From contig JANWJA010000054.1 in NCBI GenBank assembly GCA_025449615.1, positions 1 to 11,848 of the forward strand: a DNA stretch of 11,848 bases, in the 5' to 3' direction. Under the pieces are notes generated by a model. That model saw only the letters and a list, made by a program, of their open reading frames with translations, searched no databases and was not told the origin of the DNA. The DNA comes from Methyloceanibacter sp. GTDB taxonomy: Bacteria > Pseudomonadota > Alphaproteobacteria > Rhizobiales > Methyloligellaceae. Both the position numbers and the translations under genes were made by a program. Numbering within the stretch: the stretch's first letter is position 1; each line of letters starts with the position of its first letter. Below, piece after piece: positions 1-7,963 of this stretch.

Positions 1-1716
1 CGCATCGGGCAGCTCGCCGAGATTGGGATGGGTAAAAGTGTGATTGCCGATGTCGTGTCCCTCGGCGAGGACGCGCCTCAGCAAGTCCGGATTGGCCTCG
101 GCGTTCTCGCCGATGACGAAGAAACTGGCGTGAACGCCTTTTTGCTTCAAGACGTCGAGGATCTTGGGCGTCCAGTCCGGATCCGGACCGTCGTCGAAGG
201 TTAGCGCAAGTCTGTGGGGCACATCGCCGGTGCGCTGAATAACAAAGGACGTCGGGATCGTCGTATAGATTTGGTCGACGATATCGCCCGTGGCCGCTTC
301 TACCTCAAAATTGCGTGCCCCCTCTTTTGGCTCTTCGGCCACGCGAAGCACCTCGCCGTTGCCCTCGAAATCGATGTCCTCGCCGCTGCCGATGGTTTTC
401 AGCGCGTCAGGCGCCGGAGCTCCGTAGCCACGCCCCAGCACCGACCAGACCGAAGGATCTTCGGAGCCTAAGCGCCACAAGGCATAGCCTGCCGGGCGAT
501 AGACGTCGGCGGCATGAATCTCGTTGAAGGCCGTCACCCCATCCAAGAACCAGACATCGTGCCGGTTGCCGTCATCCTCGACGAAAGAGAAATGGGGGTT
601 GTTGCTGTCCGGATCGAAGTCGATGTCGGCCTCGGAATCTTTGGCCGAGAGCACCGCCTCTTCAAAGGTCAGATCCTGGGTCTTCTGCCCCTTGACCCAA
701 TCATAACCGTAGCCGCCGATGGCGATGATGGTGTGGTCCGAATCGAGCGTCGCCAAGCGCTTGTCCAAGGTGTCTTCAAACCAAGTTTGCCCGGCAATGC
801 TTCCCGGCTCCCCCTCTTCCCAATGTTGGTCATAGGCCATCAGCACCAGATAGTCGGCGATATGCGCATAGGTCTCGTAAGGCCAATCAGCGTCGTCGAA
901 CGGCACCGCCATCACGATGATCAGGCCATGCTGTGCAAACGCATCGGCCGTTTCGCGCAAGAAAGCCTCGAGATTTTTTTGCGCGTCATCCGGGACCATC
1001 TCGAAGTCGATAGTCAGTCCCTGGAAGTCGTTCTTCTCGAGGAAGGCCACGATTTCGGAGATCCGTTCTTTGCGGGTATCCGGATCGGCCAGGAAATGTG
1101 CAAGTCCGGGACCGTCCCAGTTACCTTCCACCGCATTTTGAATCATCGGCAAGATCGGTGTCTTCGGCGCCTCGTCGCGCATCAGCGCCAGCGCGCGATC
1201 GTCGATATCAGGATTTAGCTCCATCGATTTGCCGGAAAGCGAAAGCCAGGACGGGATAACCCAATCGAGATTGGGAAGCGCGCGCTTCAATGCGGCATAA
1301 CTATTGTCGTCCCAATTGACATAGAAGCCGATGCTCAGCGCCCGATCCGCAGGATTGTCCAATCCGCGCGGAATAGGCCTGTGACTTGCTTGGTCGGGCT
1401 GTCGGCTCGACGCATGCAGGGCGCGTTCCTTCTCGCGCAATTCATCGGCGAGGGTCGTTGCAGCTTTCACGGCCTCGGGGTCGGCGGCGCCCGTGATGTA
1501 GATGGCATGCGCGGTCGAGCAGGTCGGCGCCCAGGCGCATCGAATCGAGACTTGCGCGCCGTCGAGCGCGGCGCTGGCGGGATGGTGTACAACCATCAGT
1601 GTGGCGCCGAAGGCGACGAACACCACCGCGCTGAACGTACCCATGGCCCAAGCCAGCCGCCGCAATAAGCGGGCTCGCTTGCCGGTGGGATCGAAGAAAA
1701 TTTGCTTTCCGAGCAT
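1..1716 (-). CDS. Membrane-anchored GH18-like / NodB polysaccharide deacetylase fusion (partial, C-terminus outside window)
   Basis: The frame is open for 572 codons from the ATG at 1714-1716 to the window edge, so only the N-terminal part is visible. Residues about 20-43 form one hydrophobic helix, suggesting an inner-membrane anchor with the rest in the periplasm. A GH18-type TIM barrel starts near residue 125 (GFYVNW at 129-134); its catalytic strand reads FQGLTIDFE with D237 and the presumed acid E239. A NodB deacetylase domain starts near residue 500, with the metal-binding TFDDGPD (506-512) and HTFTH (H559, H563). Related alphaproteobacterial proteins of about 1,000-1,100 residues continue into a GT2 glycosyltransferase, so this one may too; that part cannot be seen. 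The likely role is synthesis or trimming of an N-acetylhexosamine-containing surface polysaccharide. No good Shine-Dalgarno precedes the ATG, and no in-frame upstream ATG or GTG was found nearby. It lies 120 bp behind the hydrolase gene and may have its own promoter. Confidence 0.88.
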   Translation of the reverse strand, partial: MLGKQIFFDPTGKRARLLRRLAWAMGTFSAVVFVAFGATLMVVHHPASAALDGAQVSIRCAWAPTCSTAHAIYITGAADPEAVKAATTLADELREKERALHASSRQPDQASHRPIPRGLDNPADRALSIGFYVNWDDNSYAALKRALPNLDWVIPSWLSLSGKSMELNPDIDDRALALMRDEAPKTPILPMIQNAVEGNWDGPGLAHFLADPDTRKERISEIVAFLEKNDFQGLTIDFEMVPDDAQKNLEAFLRETADAFAQHGLIIVMAVPFDDADWPYETYAHIADYLVLMAYDQHWEEGEPGSIAGQTWFEDTLDKRLATLDSDHTIIAIGGYGYDWVKGQKTQDLTFEEAVLSAKDSEADIDFDPDSNNPHFSFVEDDGNRHDVWFLDGVTAFNEIHAADVYRPAGYALWRLGSEDPSVWSVLGRGYGAPAPDALKTIGSGEDIDFEGNGEVLRVAEEPKEGARNFEVEAATGDIVDQIYTTIPTSFVIQRTGDVPHRLALTFDDGPDPDWTPKILDVLKQKGVHASFFVIGENAEANPDLLRRVLAEGHDIGNHTFTHPNLGELPDA

Positions 1717-1800
1717 GAAATCAGGCCGCGATTGCCGACACAAGATTCCCCCGGCGAATGCATATAGGTCCGGCGCGCGATTTGGTTCCCGTGCCAAGAC

Positions 1801-1816
1801 GCCGCAGTCCTGCGGC
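1801..1816. other. Short inverted repeat between the hydrolase and GH18-NodB genes
   Basis: GCCGCA and TGCGGC form a 6 bp stem around GTCC, in the 120 bp gap between two minus-strand genes. Read on the plus strand it is followed by ATTTTAT, but no plus-strand gene ends here. On the minus strand it lacks a U-run, so a terminator for the hydrolase transcript is possible but weakly supported. Confidence 0.25.
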
Positions 1817-1836
1817 ATTTTATGGGTCTATCGGCC

Positions 1837-2730
1837 CTATCGGCCGGACGCCTTCACCGCGTCGAGCACCATCTCGAACTGCCCGAACACCCAATAATGG
1901 CCGTCACCGCGGCGCACATGGAGGCTGCATTGGGGAAGTGCCTGCGCCAAATAATAAGCAGCCTCGGCGGGGACGATGGTGTCATCGCTGCCCTGCCAAA
2001 CAATCGACGGGACGTCGATCTTGCCGAGATCGAGCCCCCAAGGCCGGCAGTAGAGTTGCAGGTCCTGCACCGCCCCGTCGACGCCTCGACGCAGCCCCTC
2101 GGTGATGGCTTCGTAAAGCGACTCGCGCACCTCCTCCCGTTCGAGCAGCACATGATCGGCTTCGGAGGCGTGGTGCTTGAGGCCTGCATAGGCGAATTGC
2201 GGCGCGACGGCGAGCATCGCCTTTAGGCCCCAGAAGAAGGAGCCGCAGGCAAACGGCGAGAGCGCAAGCTCGGTGAACAAATGCCGATGCCAGGCCGAGA
2301 TGCCATCGACGACTTCGGCGATTGGTCCGACCGGGCTGATCAACGCAAGCAGCTTGACGCGGTCCGGCATCGAGGCTGCCGCCGCGATCGCGAAAGGTCC
2401 GCCACCTGATACGCCGATCAAGGCGAAGTCCTTCAGATTGAGCGAGTCGGCGAGGCTGATAATGTCCGCCGCCGCATCATGCAAAGTTGGAAAATCCTTG
2501 GCGTCGGAAAGTCCGTAGCCCGGGCGCTCCGGCGCGATCAACCGCAATCCCCGCTCCCGCGCTGCCTGATCGGCCAGCGCGAACATTAATCGCGATCCCG
2601 GCGTGCCATGTAGTGCGATGACGGGCGCGCCGTCCGGATCACCGAACTCGGCATAGCCGAGCTTGCGGCCATCGGCGCAGCGATGGACGCGCGCGTAACG
2701 ATCGGTGTCGCTCAGCGTCATGCCGTCCAT
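1837..2730 (-). CDS. Alpha/beta hydrolase fold protein
   Basis: This 297-residue protein has the alpha/beta hydrolase order of motifs: HGTPG (41-45, oxyanion-hole loop), a nucleophile elbow GVSGGG with Ser108, a GSDD segment (D249/D250) as the likely acid, and GDGHYW with His278 as the catalytic base. There is no signal peptide, so it should be cytosolic. Substrate cannot be told from sequence; the HGTPGSR and PERPGYGLS motifs are common in general esterase or hydrolase families. The start ATG at 2730 has a poor ribosome binding site, and an in-frame ATG three codons downstream is an alternative. It follows the molbindin gene by 31 bp and probably shares its transcript. The last bases, GGCCGATAG, are perfectly repeated in tandem, giving a second in-frame stop. 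Confidence 0.9.
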   Translation of the reverse strand: MDGMTLSDTDRYARVHRCADGRKLGYAEFGDPDGAPVIALHGTPGSRLMFALADQAARERGLRLIAPERPGYGLSDAKDFPTLHDAAADIISLADSLNLKDFALIGVSGGGPFAIAAAASMPDRVKLLALISPVGPIAEVVDGISAWHRHLFTELALSPFACGSFFWGLKAMLAVAPQFAYAGLKHHASEADHVLLEREEVRESLYEAITEGLRRGVDGAVQDLQLYCRPWGLDLGKIDVPSIVWQGSDDTIVPAEAAYYLAQALPQCSLHVRRGDGHYWVFGQFEMVLDAVKASGR

Positions 2731-2761
2731 TGATTGTCAATTAATCCAGGAGATTTGGTCG

Positions 2762-2980
2762 CTATTCGCAGGCGATGATGATGTCGCCGGGGTTGATGAT
2801 CAGCGTCACCGACTTGCCTTCGTAAAGGCCAAGCGACTCTAAGGTTGCGATCGTGACAGATGACTGGAGCGTAGTGTCGCCGGCAATGGCGACATAGACG
2901 ATGGCCGTCACCGCCCCTTTACGGATCTCCATGATCTTACCTTCGATCTGGTTGCCAGTGCTGAGCTTGCTGAACTTCAT
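2762..2980 (-). CDS. Molbindin-type molybdate-binding protein (Mop/TOBE domain)
   Basis: The 72-residue protein is a single Mop domain, starting MKFSKLSTGNQIEGKI, with the family's KGAVTA segment (21-26), a central SSVTIATLESLGL stretch and a C-terminal INPGDIIIA matching the usual xASDVMIA ending. Molbindins of about 70 residues assemble into hexamers that bind molybdate or tungstate oxyanions and act as cytoplasmic stores. A GAGG about 7 bases upstream of the ATG supports the start. It lies 29 bp after aatA and 31 bp before the hydrolase, so it is probably co-transcribed with both. No molybdate transporter or molybdoenzyme gene is in the window, so its link to aspartate aminotransferase is unexplained. 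Confidence 0.88.
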   Translation of the reverse strand: MKFSKLSTGNQIEGKIMEIRKGAVTAIVYVAIAGDTTLQSSVTIATLESLGLYEGKSVTLIINPGDIIIACE

Positions 2981-3009
2981 GTCTAGCCTCGATTGAGATC
3001 GACTGCGCC

Positions 3010-4532
<1,523 letters not shown>

Positions 4533-5087
4533 ATGCCGGAAACGCAATCGCCGTTGCCCCGCCGTTTCAACTCGCGCGCCATGCGCGGCTGGAGTGCGGC
4601 TGGCCTTGTGACCCTCGCAGTCTTGCTCGGCACATTGCCTGCCGGAGACAACGCCTTTAACCGCGCAAAATCCAACGTCACTCAACTCGTTCGCCAAAGC
4701 GCCTGGAAGCACGCGCTTGCCAACGAGCCGGCTGCGAGTCCCTGGCCGTGGGAAGAGATCGTCATGCCCGCCGAAGGCACCGCAGTGCCGCGGCTTGGCT
4801 TGAGTGCCGCCGTGATGCGGGCGAATAGCGACACCACCGAGCCGTCGCATCCGGTGAAGCTGCCCAGGACCTCGGCCATGGCGCAGGATCCTCATCTCAT
4901 GCCTGATGTCATGGCGCCGCACATCGCCGTGACAAGCAACATGGACGATGACGGGACCGATCATCTCGCCTTCGGCTGTCAGCAGACCGACTGCACCACG
5001 CTTAAGCCACAAGCCTCTCCGGCCGCGGACGCCGCACAAGGCGAGCCGGTCGTCGCCCCGCGGCCGAGCACCGAAAAGCAGCTTTAA
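4533..5087 (+). CDS. Membrane-anchored protein resembling a class GN sortase N-terminus but without the catalytic domain
   Basis: A GAGGGAGA ribosome binding site sits 7 bases before the ATG and the 184-codon frame is intact. Residues 20-37 form a single membrane helix after a basic N-terminus. The following stretch matches the stalk of proteobacterial class GN sortases: an AKSNVTQ...AW (45-58) segment, LANEPAASPWPW (62-73) and AVPRLGL (84-90), equal to the family's AKA..AQ..AW, LA....PWPWADT and VPRLG. After this the sortase barrel with its catalytic histidine, cysteine (TLxTC) and arginine is absent; about 95 polar residues follow, with only C149 and C154, in FGCQQTDC. It is therefore either a reduced descendant with another role or a remnant that kept its reading frame. 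Function unknown. It is transcribed divergently from aatA and converges on the SRPBCC gene 39 bp away. Confidence 0.75.
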   Translation: MPETQSPLPRRFNSRAMRGWSAAGLVTLAVLLGTLPAGDNAFNRAKSNVTQLVRQSAWKHALANEPAASPWPWEEIVMPAEGTAVPRLGLSAAVMRANSDTTEPSHPVKLPRTSAMAQDPHLMPDVMAPHIAVTSNMDDDGTDHLAFGCQQTDCTTLKPQASPAADAAQGEPVVAPRPSTEKQL

Positions 5088-5126
5088 TCAAGCAGCCTGC
5101 TCGGCGCGGATCGAGACGCTCCCGCT

Positions 5127-5864
5127 TTAGTGTTTCTTCTTCTTCGCCGGCTTCGCCGGCGCTGGTTCCGGCGCGGGCGCCGTTTCGGGCGTAGAGCTGG
5201 TCGATTGTGGTACGCTGGACTCCGGCACCACGGTCGATTGCGCGTCCGATCCGGGCGTTGCTCCCGGAGTTGCCGGCGCATCTGGCGCGGTGGCAACGGG
5301 GGGCGGCGGCGCGGCGGGCGGCATGGTCGGCGCGCGGTCGGCCTCCACAATTTCCTTCAACTTGACCAGGCCGCTCTGGAATTCGCCGCCGATGAGCCGG
5401 TCGAGCATCAAGCCCTTCCATCGTCCGAGCGGACTGGTCCCGGCATTGTAGCCGAAGCCCCAGGTGACCTTGCTGCCGGACCCTGCGGGCGCGATGTCGT
5501 AAAAGGTCGTGCCTTCGAGGTCATCGAGATTCACCACCAGCTCCGCGTGACGGTTCGGATCAGCTTCGGTGATCTCCATCAGGCCGGTCCCGATCTCTTT
5601 CTTTGAGCTCTCCCACTCGGTATGCGCACCCTTGCCTGACTCAGGCCCAGAATAAGTAACGCGAAGTTGCGGGTCGCGCGCCGCCCAGGGCGACCAATCG
5701 TTGAATTTGTGCAGGTTGGCGACGTAGGGAAACACCGCCCCTTCCGGCGCGTTGATCACAATCGAGCGTGCCACGGTGACCTGGCTCGGCAGCGCGAACG
5801 CGACCCCGACCAAGATCAACGCAAGGGCCACAAGCCCCAGGATTAGCCGCATAATCGGACGCAT
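5127..5864 (-). CDS. SRPBCC (START/polyketide cyclase-like) protein with membrane anchor and Pro/Ala-rich tail
   Basis: The start is placed at the ATG 5862-5864 because GAGGAGGG lies 6 bases upstream; the frame stays open to 5942 but that extension lacks hydrophobic or family character. The 245-residue protein begins with one hydrophobic helix (residues 5-25), then an SRPBCC domain at about 29-173, with recognisable features: INAPEGAVFPYVANLHKFNDWSPW region at 37-60, DPQLRVTYSGPESGKGA at 64-80 and WGFGYN at 135-140. From 178 to 240 it is low-complexity Pro/Ala/Ser/Thr, ending KKKKH. SRPBCC domains form a deep hydrophobic ligand pocket; ligand and role are unknown here. The helix suggests membrane anchoring or export. 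A 13 bp hairpin lies directly before its ribosome binding site. Confidence 0.85.
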   Translation of the reverse strand: MRPIMRLILGLVALALILVGVAFALPSQVTVARSIVINAPEGAVFPYVANLHKFNDWSPWAARDPQLRVTYSGPESGKGAHTEWESSKKEIGTGLMEITEADPNRHAELVVNLDDLEGTTFYDIAPAGSGSKVTWGFGYNAGTSPLGRWKGLMLDRLIGGEFQSGLVKLKEIVEADRAPTMPPAAPPPPVATAPDAPATPGATPGSDAQSTVVPESSVPQSTSSTPETAPAPEPAPAKPAKKKKH

Positions 5865-5882
5865 CGCTTGCCCTCCTCTAGC

Positions 5883-5917
5883 CGGCCTTGCGCACCAACC
5901 GCTTGTGCGTAAGGCCG
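5883..5917 (-). promoter_or_regulatory. 13 bp hairpin immediately upstream of the SRPBCC gene
   Basis: CGGCCTTGCGCAC (5883-5895) pairs with GTGCGTAAGGCCG (5905-5917) around a 9-base loop; 12 pairs are Watson-Crick and one is a G-T wobble. It ends 4-5 bases from the GAGGAGGG ribosome binding site of the minus-strand gene and lies in the 120 bp between divergent genes. It could be an mRNA structure gating translation or a palindromic operator. No U-run follows in either direction, which argues against an intrinsic terminator. Confidence 0.5.
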
Positions 5918-5984
5918 AGCAACCCGCTCGCCTTTTCACCAAAAACGATTACATTCCGCCCGTCAATAATGAGAGGGCAGAACT

Positions 5985-6155
5985 ATGGATCTTTCACCGC
6001 CAACAACCGTCGTTTTCGTGGTCTCGGTGATCTTGGCCTTGCTGGCGCTCGTCGGCCATTTCGTGGTGATTCCCTTCTTCAGCGAGCACGGCTTCTGGAT
6101 GGCTATTATTGCTTATATCGTGCTGGCGGTCGGCAACGTCGCCAAGGGACTCTAG
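5985..6155 (+). CDS. Small two-helix membrane protein, first paralogue (56 aa)
   Basis: The ATG at 5985 has GAGAGGG 7 bases upstream and opens a 56-codon frame. The protein starts MDLSPPTTVVFVVSVI; residues 8-24 and 37-51 are two hydrophobic helices joined by a short loop with FFSEHGF (31-37), ending in GNVAKGL. It belongs with the second copy at 6415-6591, with which it shares the (S/T)PP start, the A-L-L core, the S-x-H-x-F loop and the I-V-L-x-x-G-N ending. Short proteins of this type are common as unnamed hypothetical proteins in Hyphomicrobiales. Function unknown; an inner-membrane hairpin with both ends on one side is the simplest topology. Confidence 0.8.
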   Translation: MDLSPPTTVVFVVSVILALLALVGHFVVIPFFSEHGFWMAIIAYIVLAVGNVAKGL

Positions 6156-6172
6156 GGTCCCATCGGGGCCCT
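6154..6172 (+). terminator. Possible hairpin terminator overlapping the stop codon of the first small membrane gene
   Basis: AGGGTCCC (6154-6161) pairs with GGGGCCCT (6165-6172) in an 8 bp stem with one G-T pair and a 3-base loop. It begins inside the TAG stop. No U-run follows, so it may only pause transcription or protect the mRNA end. Confidence 0.3.
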
Positions 6173-6414
6173 GGGCGGGTGGCCGTCTGGGGCTTCTCCC
6201 GATTGATCACACCTGGCCATGGACCCCGAGCGCGAGGCGGAGCCATTCGGAACCTCTGAAATTGAGCCAGATGGACGGCAGCGCCGTGTGGATAACCGCG
6301 CTTGACGGGCGTCGCCAGAGTTACGTCCCCGGACTCTCGTGCAACCCCGTCTCGCCAGCGGACGGTTCGGCGAGCTAGAATGGCAATCGCAGGACGAATC
6401 TGGGGGACCAATCC

Positions 6415-6591
6415 ATGTTGCTGACACCGCCGTCCCGGGCGACCTTTATCATTGCCATAGTGCTCGCGATCATCGCGCTTCTAGTGCAATACGCGAGCGC
6501 GAGAATCCCGATGGCGTCCGGTCACGCCTTCGAGACCCTGCTCCTCGCATTCATAGTGCTGGTGGCGGGTAATCTTTTCAGGGACATTTAG
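6415..6591 (+). CDS. Small two-helix membrane protein, second paralogue (58 aa)
   Basis: The ATG at 6415 follows GGGGGA by 8-9 bases and opens a 58-codon frame. The protein starts MLLTPPSRATFIIAIVLAII; residues 9-25 and 40-53 are hydrophobic, joined by a loop with MASGHAF (33-39), ending in AGNLFRDI. It aligns end to end with the 56-residue protein upstream with one or two gap positions; the helices differ in sequence but keep their hydrophobic pattern. The two genes are 259 bp apart, so the duplication is old and each may have its own promoter. A strong intrinsic terminator follows at 6656. Function unknown. Confidence 0.78.
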   Translation: MLLTPPSRATFIIAIVLAIIALLVQYASARIPMASGHAFETLLLAFIVLVAGNLFRDI

Positions 6592-6655
6592 CAGGCCGCA
6601 AGCGCTCGACCTCACTGAGGCAGGGACGCGTTCCCGTCGCGAGACTCAAACGATC

Positions 6656-6683
6656 AGAGCCGGCGAAAGGCCGGCTCTTTTTT
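6656..6683 (+). terminator. Rho-independent terminator after the small membrane protein genes
   Basis: AGAGCCGGC (6656-6664) pairs perfectly with GCCGGCTCT (6670-6678) around GAAAG, and the second arm runs into TTTTTT (6678-6683). The polarity fits the plus-strand gene ending at 6591. It lies just past the end of the convergent H1-like gene, where the hairpin could also act without a U-run. Confidence 0.9.
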
Positions 6684-6690
6684 CGTTCGT

Positions 6691-7275
6691 CTACAGGTCG
6701 TCCTTGTCGTCGTCTCTTGCCCAAGACGGACGATAAGGCTGCGAGCCCGACCCTGGCATCGTGGGACGTGGCGGCGCACTCGGAGTGCCCATGCCTGGCG
6801 TTGCCGGGCGCGGAGCGCTTGGAGTCGGCGCGCCACCCATGCCGCCGGGACGCGGCATGCCACCACCCATCGGTGCGGCCGGACGCGGCGGCATACCGCC
6901 GGGCTGCGGCGTCATCGGTCTCGCCATCGGTGCCGGTTGCGGCATGGCAGGACGCGGCGGCGGCATCGGCGCTGCTGCGGGCTTCGGCATCATGGTCGGC
7001 GCCTTCGCCGGAGCGGCCTTCTTGGCTGTGGTTTTCTTCGCGGTTGCCTTTTTGGCAGCCGGCTTCTTTTTCGCGGCAGCTTTTTTCGCCGGCGCTTTGC
7101 GCTTGGCGGATTTCTTCGCTGCCGGTTTCTTCGCTGCGGCTTTGCGCTTTGCCGGCTTCTTCGCCGCTACTTTCCGCTTTGCCGTCTTCTTCGCGCCGCG
7201 CTTCGCCGCGGCGCTCTTACCCGAACCCTTCTTCTTGCTTGCTTTACGTTTCTTCCCAGTCGATTTCATCGCCAT
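6691..7275 (-). CDS. Histone H1-like Lys/Ala-rich protein with Pro/Met/Gly-rich C-terminal half
   Basis: The 194-residue protein has two low-complexity halves. Residues 1-91 contain 35 lysines among alanines, in imperfect repeats of the AAKKP / AKRK kind seen in histone H1 tails, AlgP and HctB-like bacterial proteins. Residues 92-180 are rich in Pro, Met, Gly and Ala, and the chain ends with an acidic DDDKDDL. The basic half should bind DNA or RNA non-specifically and may help compact the nucleoid; the proline-rich half and acidic tail have no clear known role. GGAG 7 bases before the first ATG favours it over the ATG two codons later. On the minus strand TATAAT occurs at 7399-7394, a possible -10 box, but with a poor -35. 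Confidence 0.82.
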   Translation of the reverse strand: MAMKSTGKKRKASKKKGSGKSAAAKRGAKKTAKRKVAAKKPAKRKAAAKKPAAKKSAKRKAPAKKAAAKKKPAAKKATAKKTTAKKAAPAKAPTMMPKPAAAPMPPPRPAMPQPAPMARPMTPQPGGMPPRPAAPMGGGMPRPGGMGGAPTPSAPRPATPGMGTPSAPPRPTMPGSGSQPYRPSWARDDDKDDL

Positions 7276-7634
7276 GGCTCTGCTCCGCTTCTGCTTATCG
7301 CCGCGTCCACCCGCCTAGACCGGACGCCCACCTGCACGATTCACCTTCATGGACCAAGCTTGCCCTCCCAGCGGGAGAGTCAATATTTTTTTCATTATAC
7401 GCCGAATGCAAATGAAAGTCGCATGGAGCGATGTGAATTCGTCACGCATCGCGATCGGCACGCACGACCAACGCCGAACCGCGTCGGGTTTCGCCGCCAA
7501 GCGCCCGCCAGGTGCCATGTAACTCGTTGAAATTACAGCACACTTTCTGTTGAGGAGCCGCGAGCATTGCTAATCTCTCGCATCCTCCCCACATCAGCGT
7601 TGCCGAGGGGGGTGACTGACCAAGGGAGATTGAA
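7276..7634. other. Divergent intergenic region between the H1-like gene and the Tyr-rich exported protein gene
   Basis: No believable gene is seen. On the minus strand TATAAT (7399-7394) is followed by an A-run and could be the -10 box of the H1-like gene. On the plus strand TGCTAATCT (TG at 7568-7569, TAATCT at 7571-7576) resembles an extended -10 element about 60 bases before the exported-protein start. A small stem CTCCC/GGGAG lies at 7365-7377, followed 11 bases later by a T-run near 7384-7392. All are weak single-site matches. Confidence 0.4.
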
Positions 7635-7886
7635 ATGACGAAGACCCAGATGAAAGTCGGCCTCGCTGTTCTGGCTGTCGGCTTGCTCGCCTCAGTGACC
7701 TCCGCAAGTGCCGGCTATCGCGGGCACGCTAACCTCTACGCTTACGAGTCAGATAGTTACGGTTATAATTCTGGCTCGGAATATAGCGGCCACTACATCA
7801 CTCCTTATTATCGTCAGAGCGACGAGATCCGCGAATTGCGCCGTGCCTTCCCGTCGACCAATTGGCCGCCGAGCGACCGTTACTAA
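7635..7886 (+). CDS. Small Tyr-rich exported protein (83 aa)
   Basis: The ATG has GGGAG about 7 bases upstream. Residues 1-26 are a Sec signal peptide: basic MTKTQMK, a hydrophobic core (8-20) and a SASA cleavage site with predicted cut before G27. The mature part is 57 residues with 10 tyrosines, no cysteine, a Tyr/Ser/Gly-rich first half (27-60) and a charged DEIRELRRAF segment (63-72) that may form a short helix, then a Pro-rich end NWPPSDRY. It should be periplasmic or secreted. No function is known to me. It precedes uvrB by 152 bp but a long hairpin lies between, so co-transcription with uvrB is doubtful. Confidence 0.78.
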   Translation: MTKTQMKVGLAVLAVGLLASVTSASAGYRGHANLYAYESDSYGYNSGSEYSGHYITPYYRQSDEIRELRRAFPSTNWPPSDRY

Positions 7887-7908
7887 TCCTACCCGGACGT
7901 TCAGCCCA

Positions 7909-7963
7909 CCCCAGCCAAATCCCATCTGACTCATCTTGAGTGAGTCGATGGGCCTTGGCGGGG
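7909..7963. repeat. Long imperfect inverted repeat between the exported protein gene and uvrB
   Basis: The arms pair as CCCC (7909-7912)/GGGG (7960-7963), GCCAA (7914-7918)/TTGGC (7955-7959), CCCATC (7921-7926)/GATGGG (7947-7952) and GACTCA (7928-7933)/TGAGTC (7941-7946), 21 pairs in all. The stem is interrupted by a bulged A (7913), a 2x2 internal loop and a bulged T (7927), with a 7-base loop TCTTGAG. There is no U-run after it. It may end or stabilise the upstream transcript, or be one copy of a dispersed palindromic repeat; a single copy is present in this window. Confidence 0.6.

Noticed and set aside
514..1218. 234-codon plus-strand open frame
   Set aside because: Antisense to the GH18-NodB gene, whose minus-strand frame shows clear catalytic motifs throughout.
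1764..1800. Possible sigma-54 promoter on the minus strand (TTGGCACGG)
   Set aside because: The -24 half matches, but the required GC of the -12 half is missing at the right spacing.
5865..5942. N-terminal extension of the SRPBCC protein to an ATG at 5942
   Set aside because: The extension would run through the 13 bp hairpin and lacks family character, whereas the internal ATG at 5864 has a strong ribosome binding site and begins the hydrophobic helix.
6219..6305. 28-codon acidic open frame between the two small membrane genes
   Set aside because: It has no Shine-Dalgarno and is too short to judge; composition alone does not support a gene.
6761..7318. 185-codon plus-strand frame rich in Gly, Ala and Phe
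   Set aside because: It is the antisense reading of the Lys/Ala/Pro-rich H1-like gene; its composition is explained by that gene's repeats.
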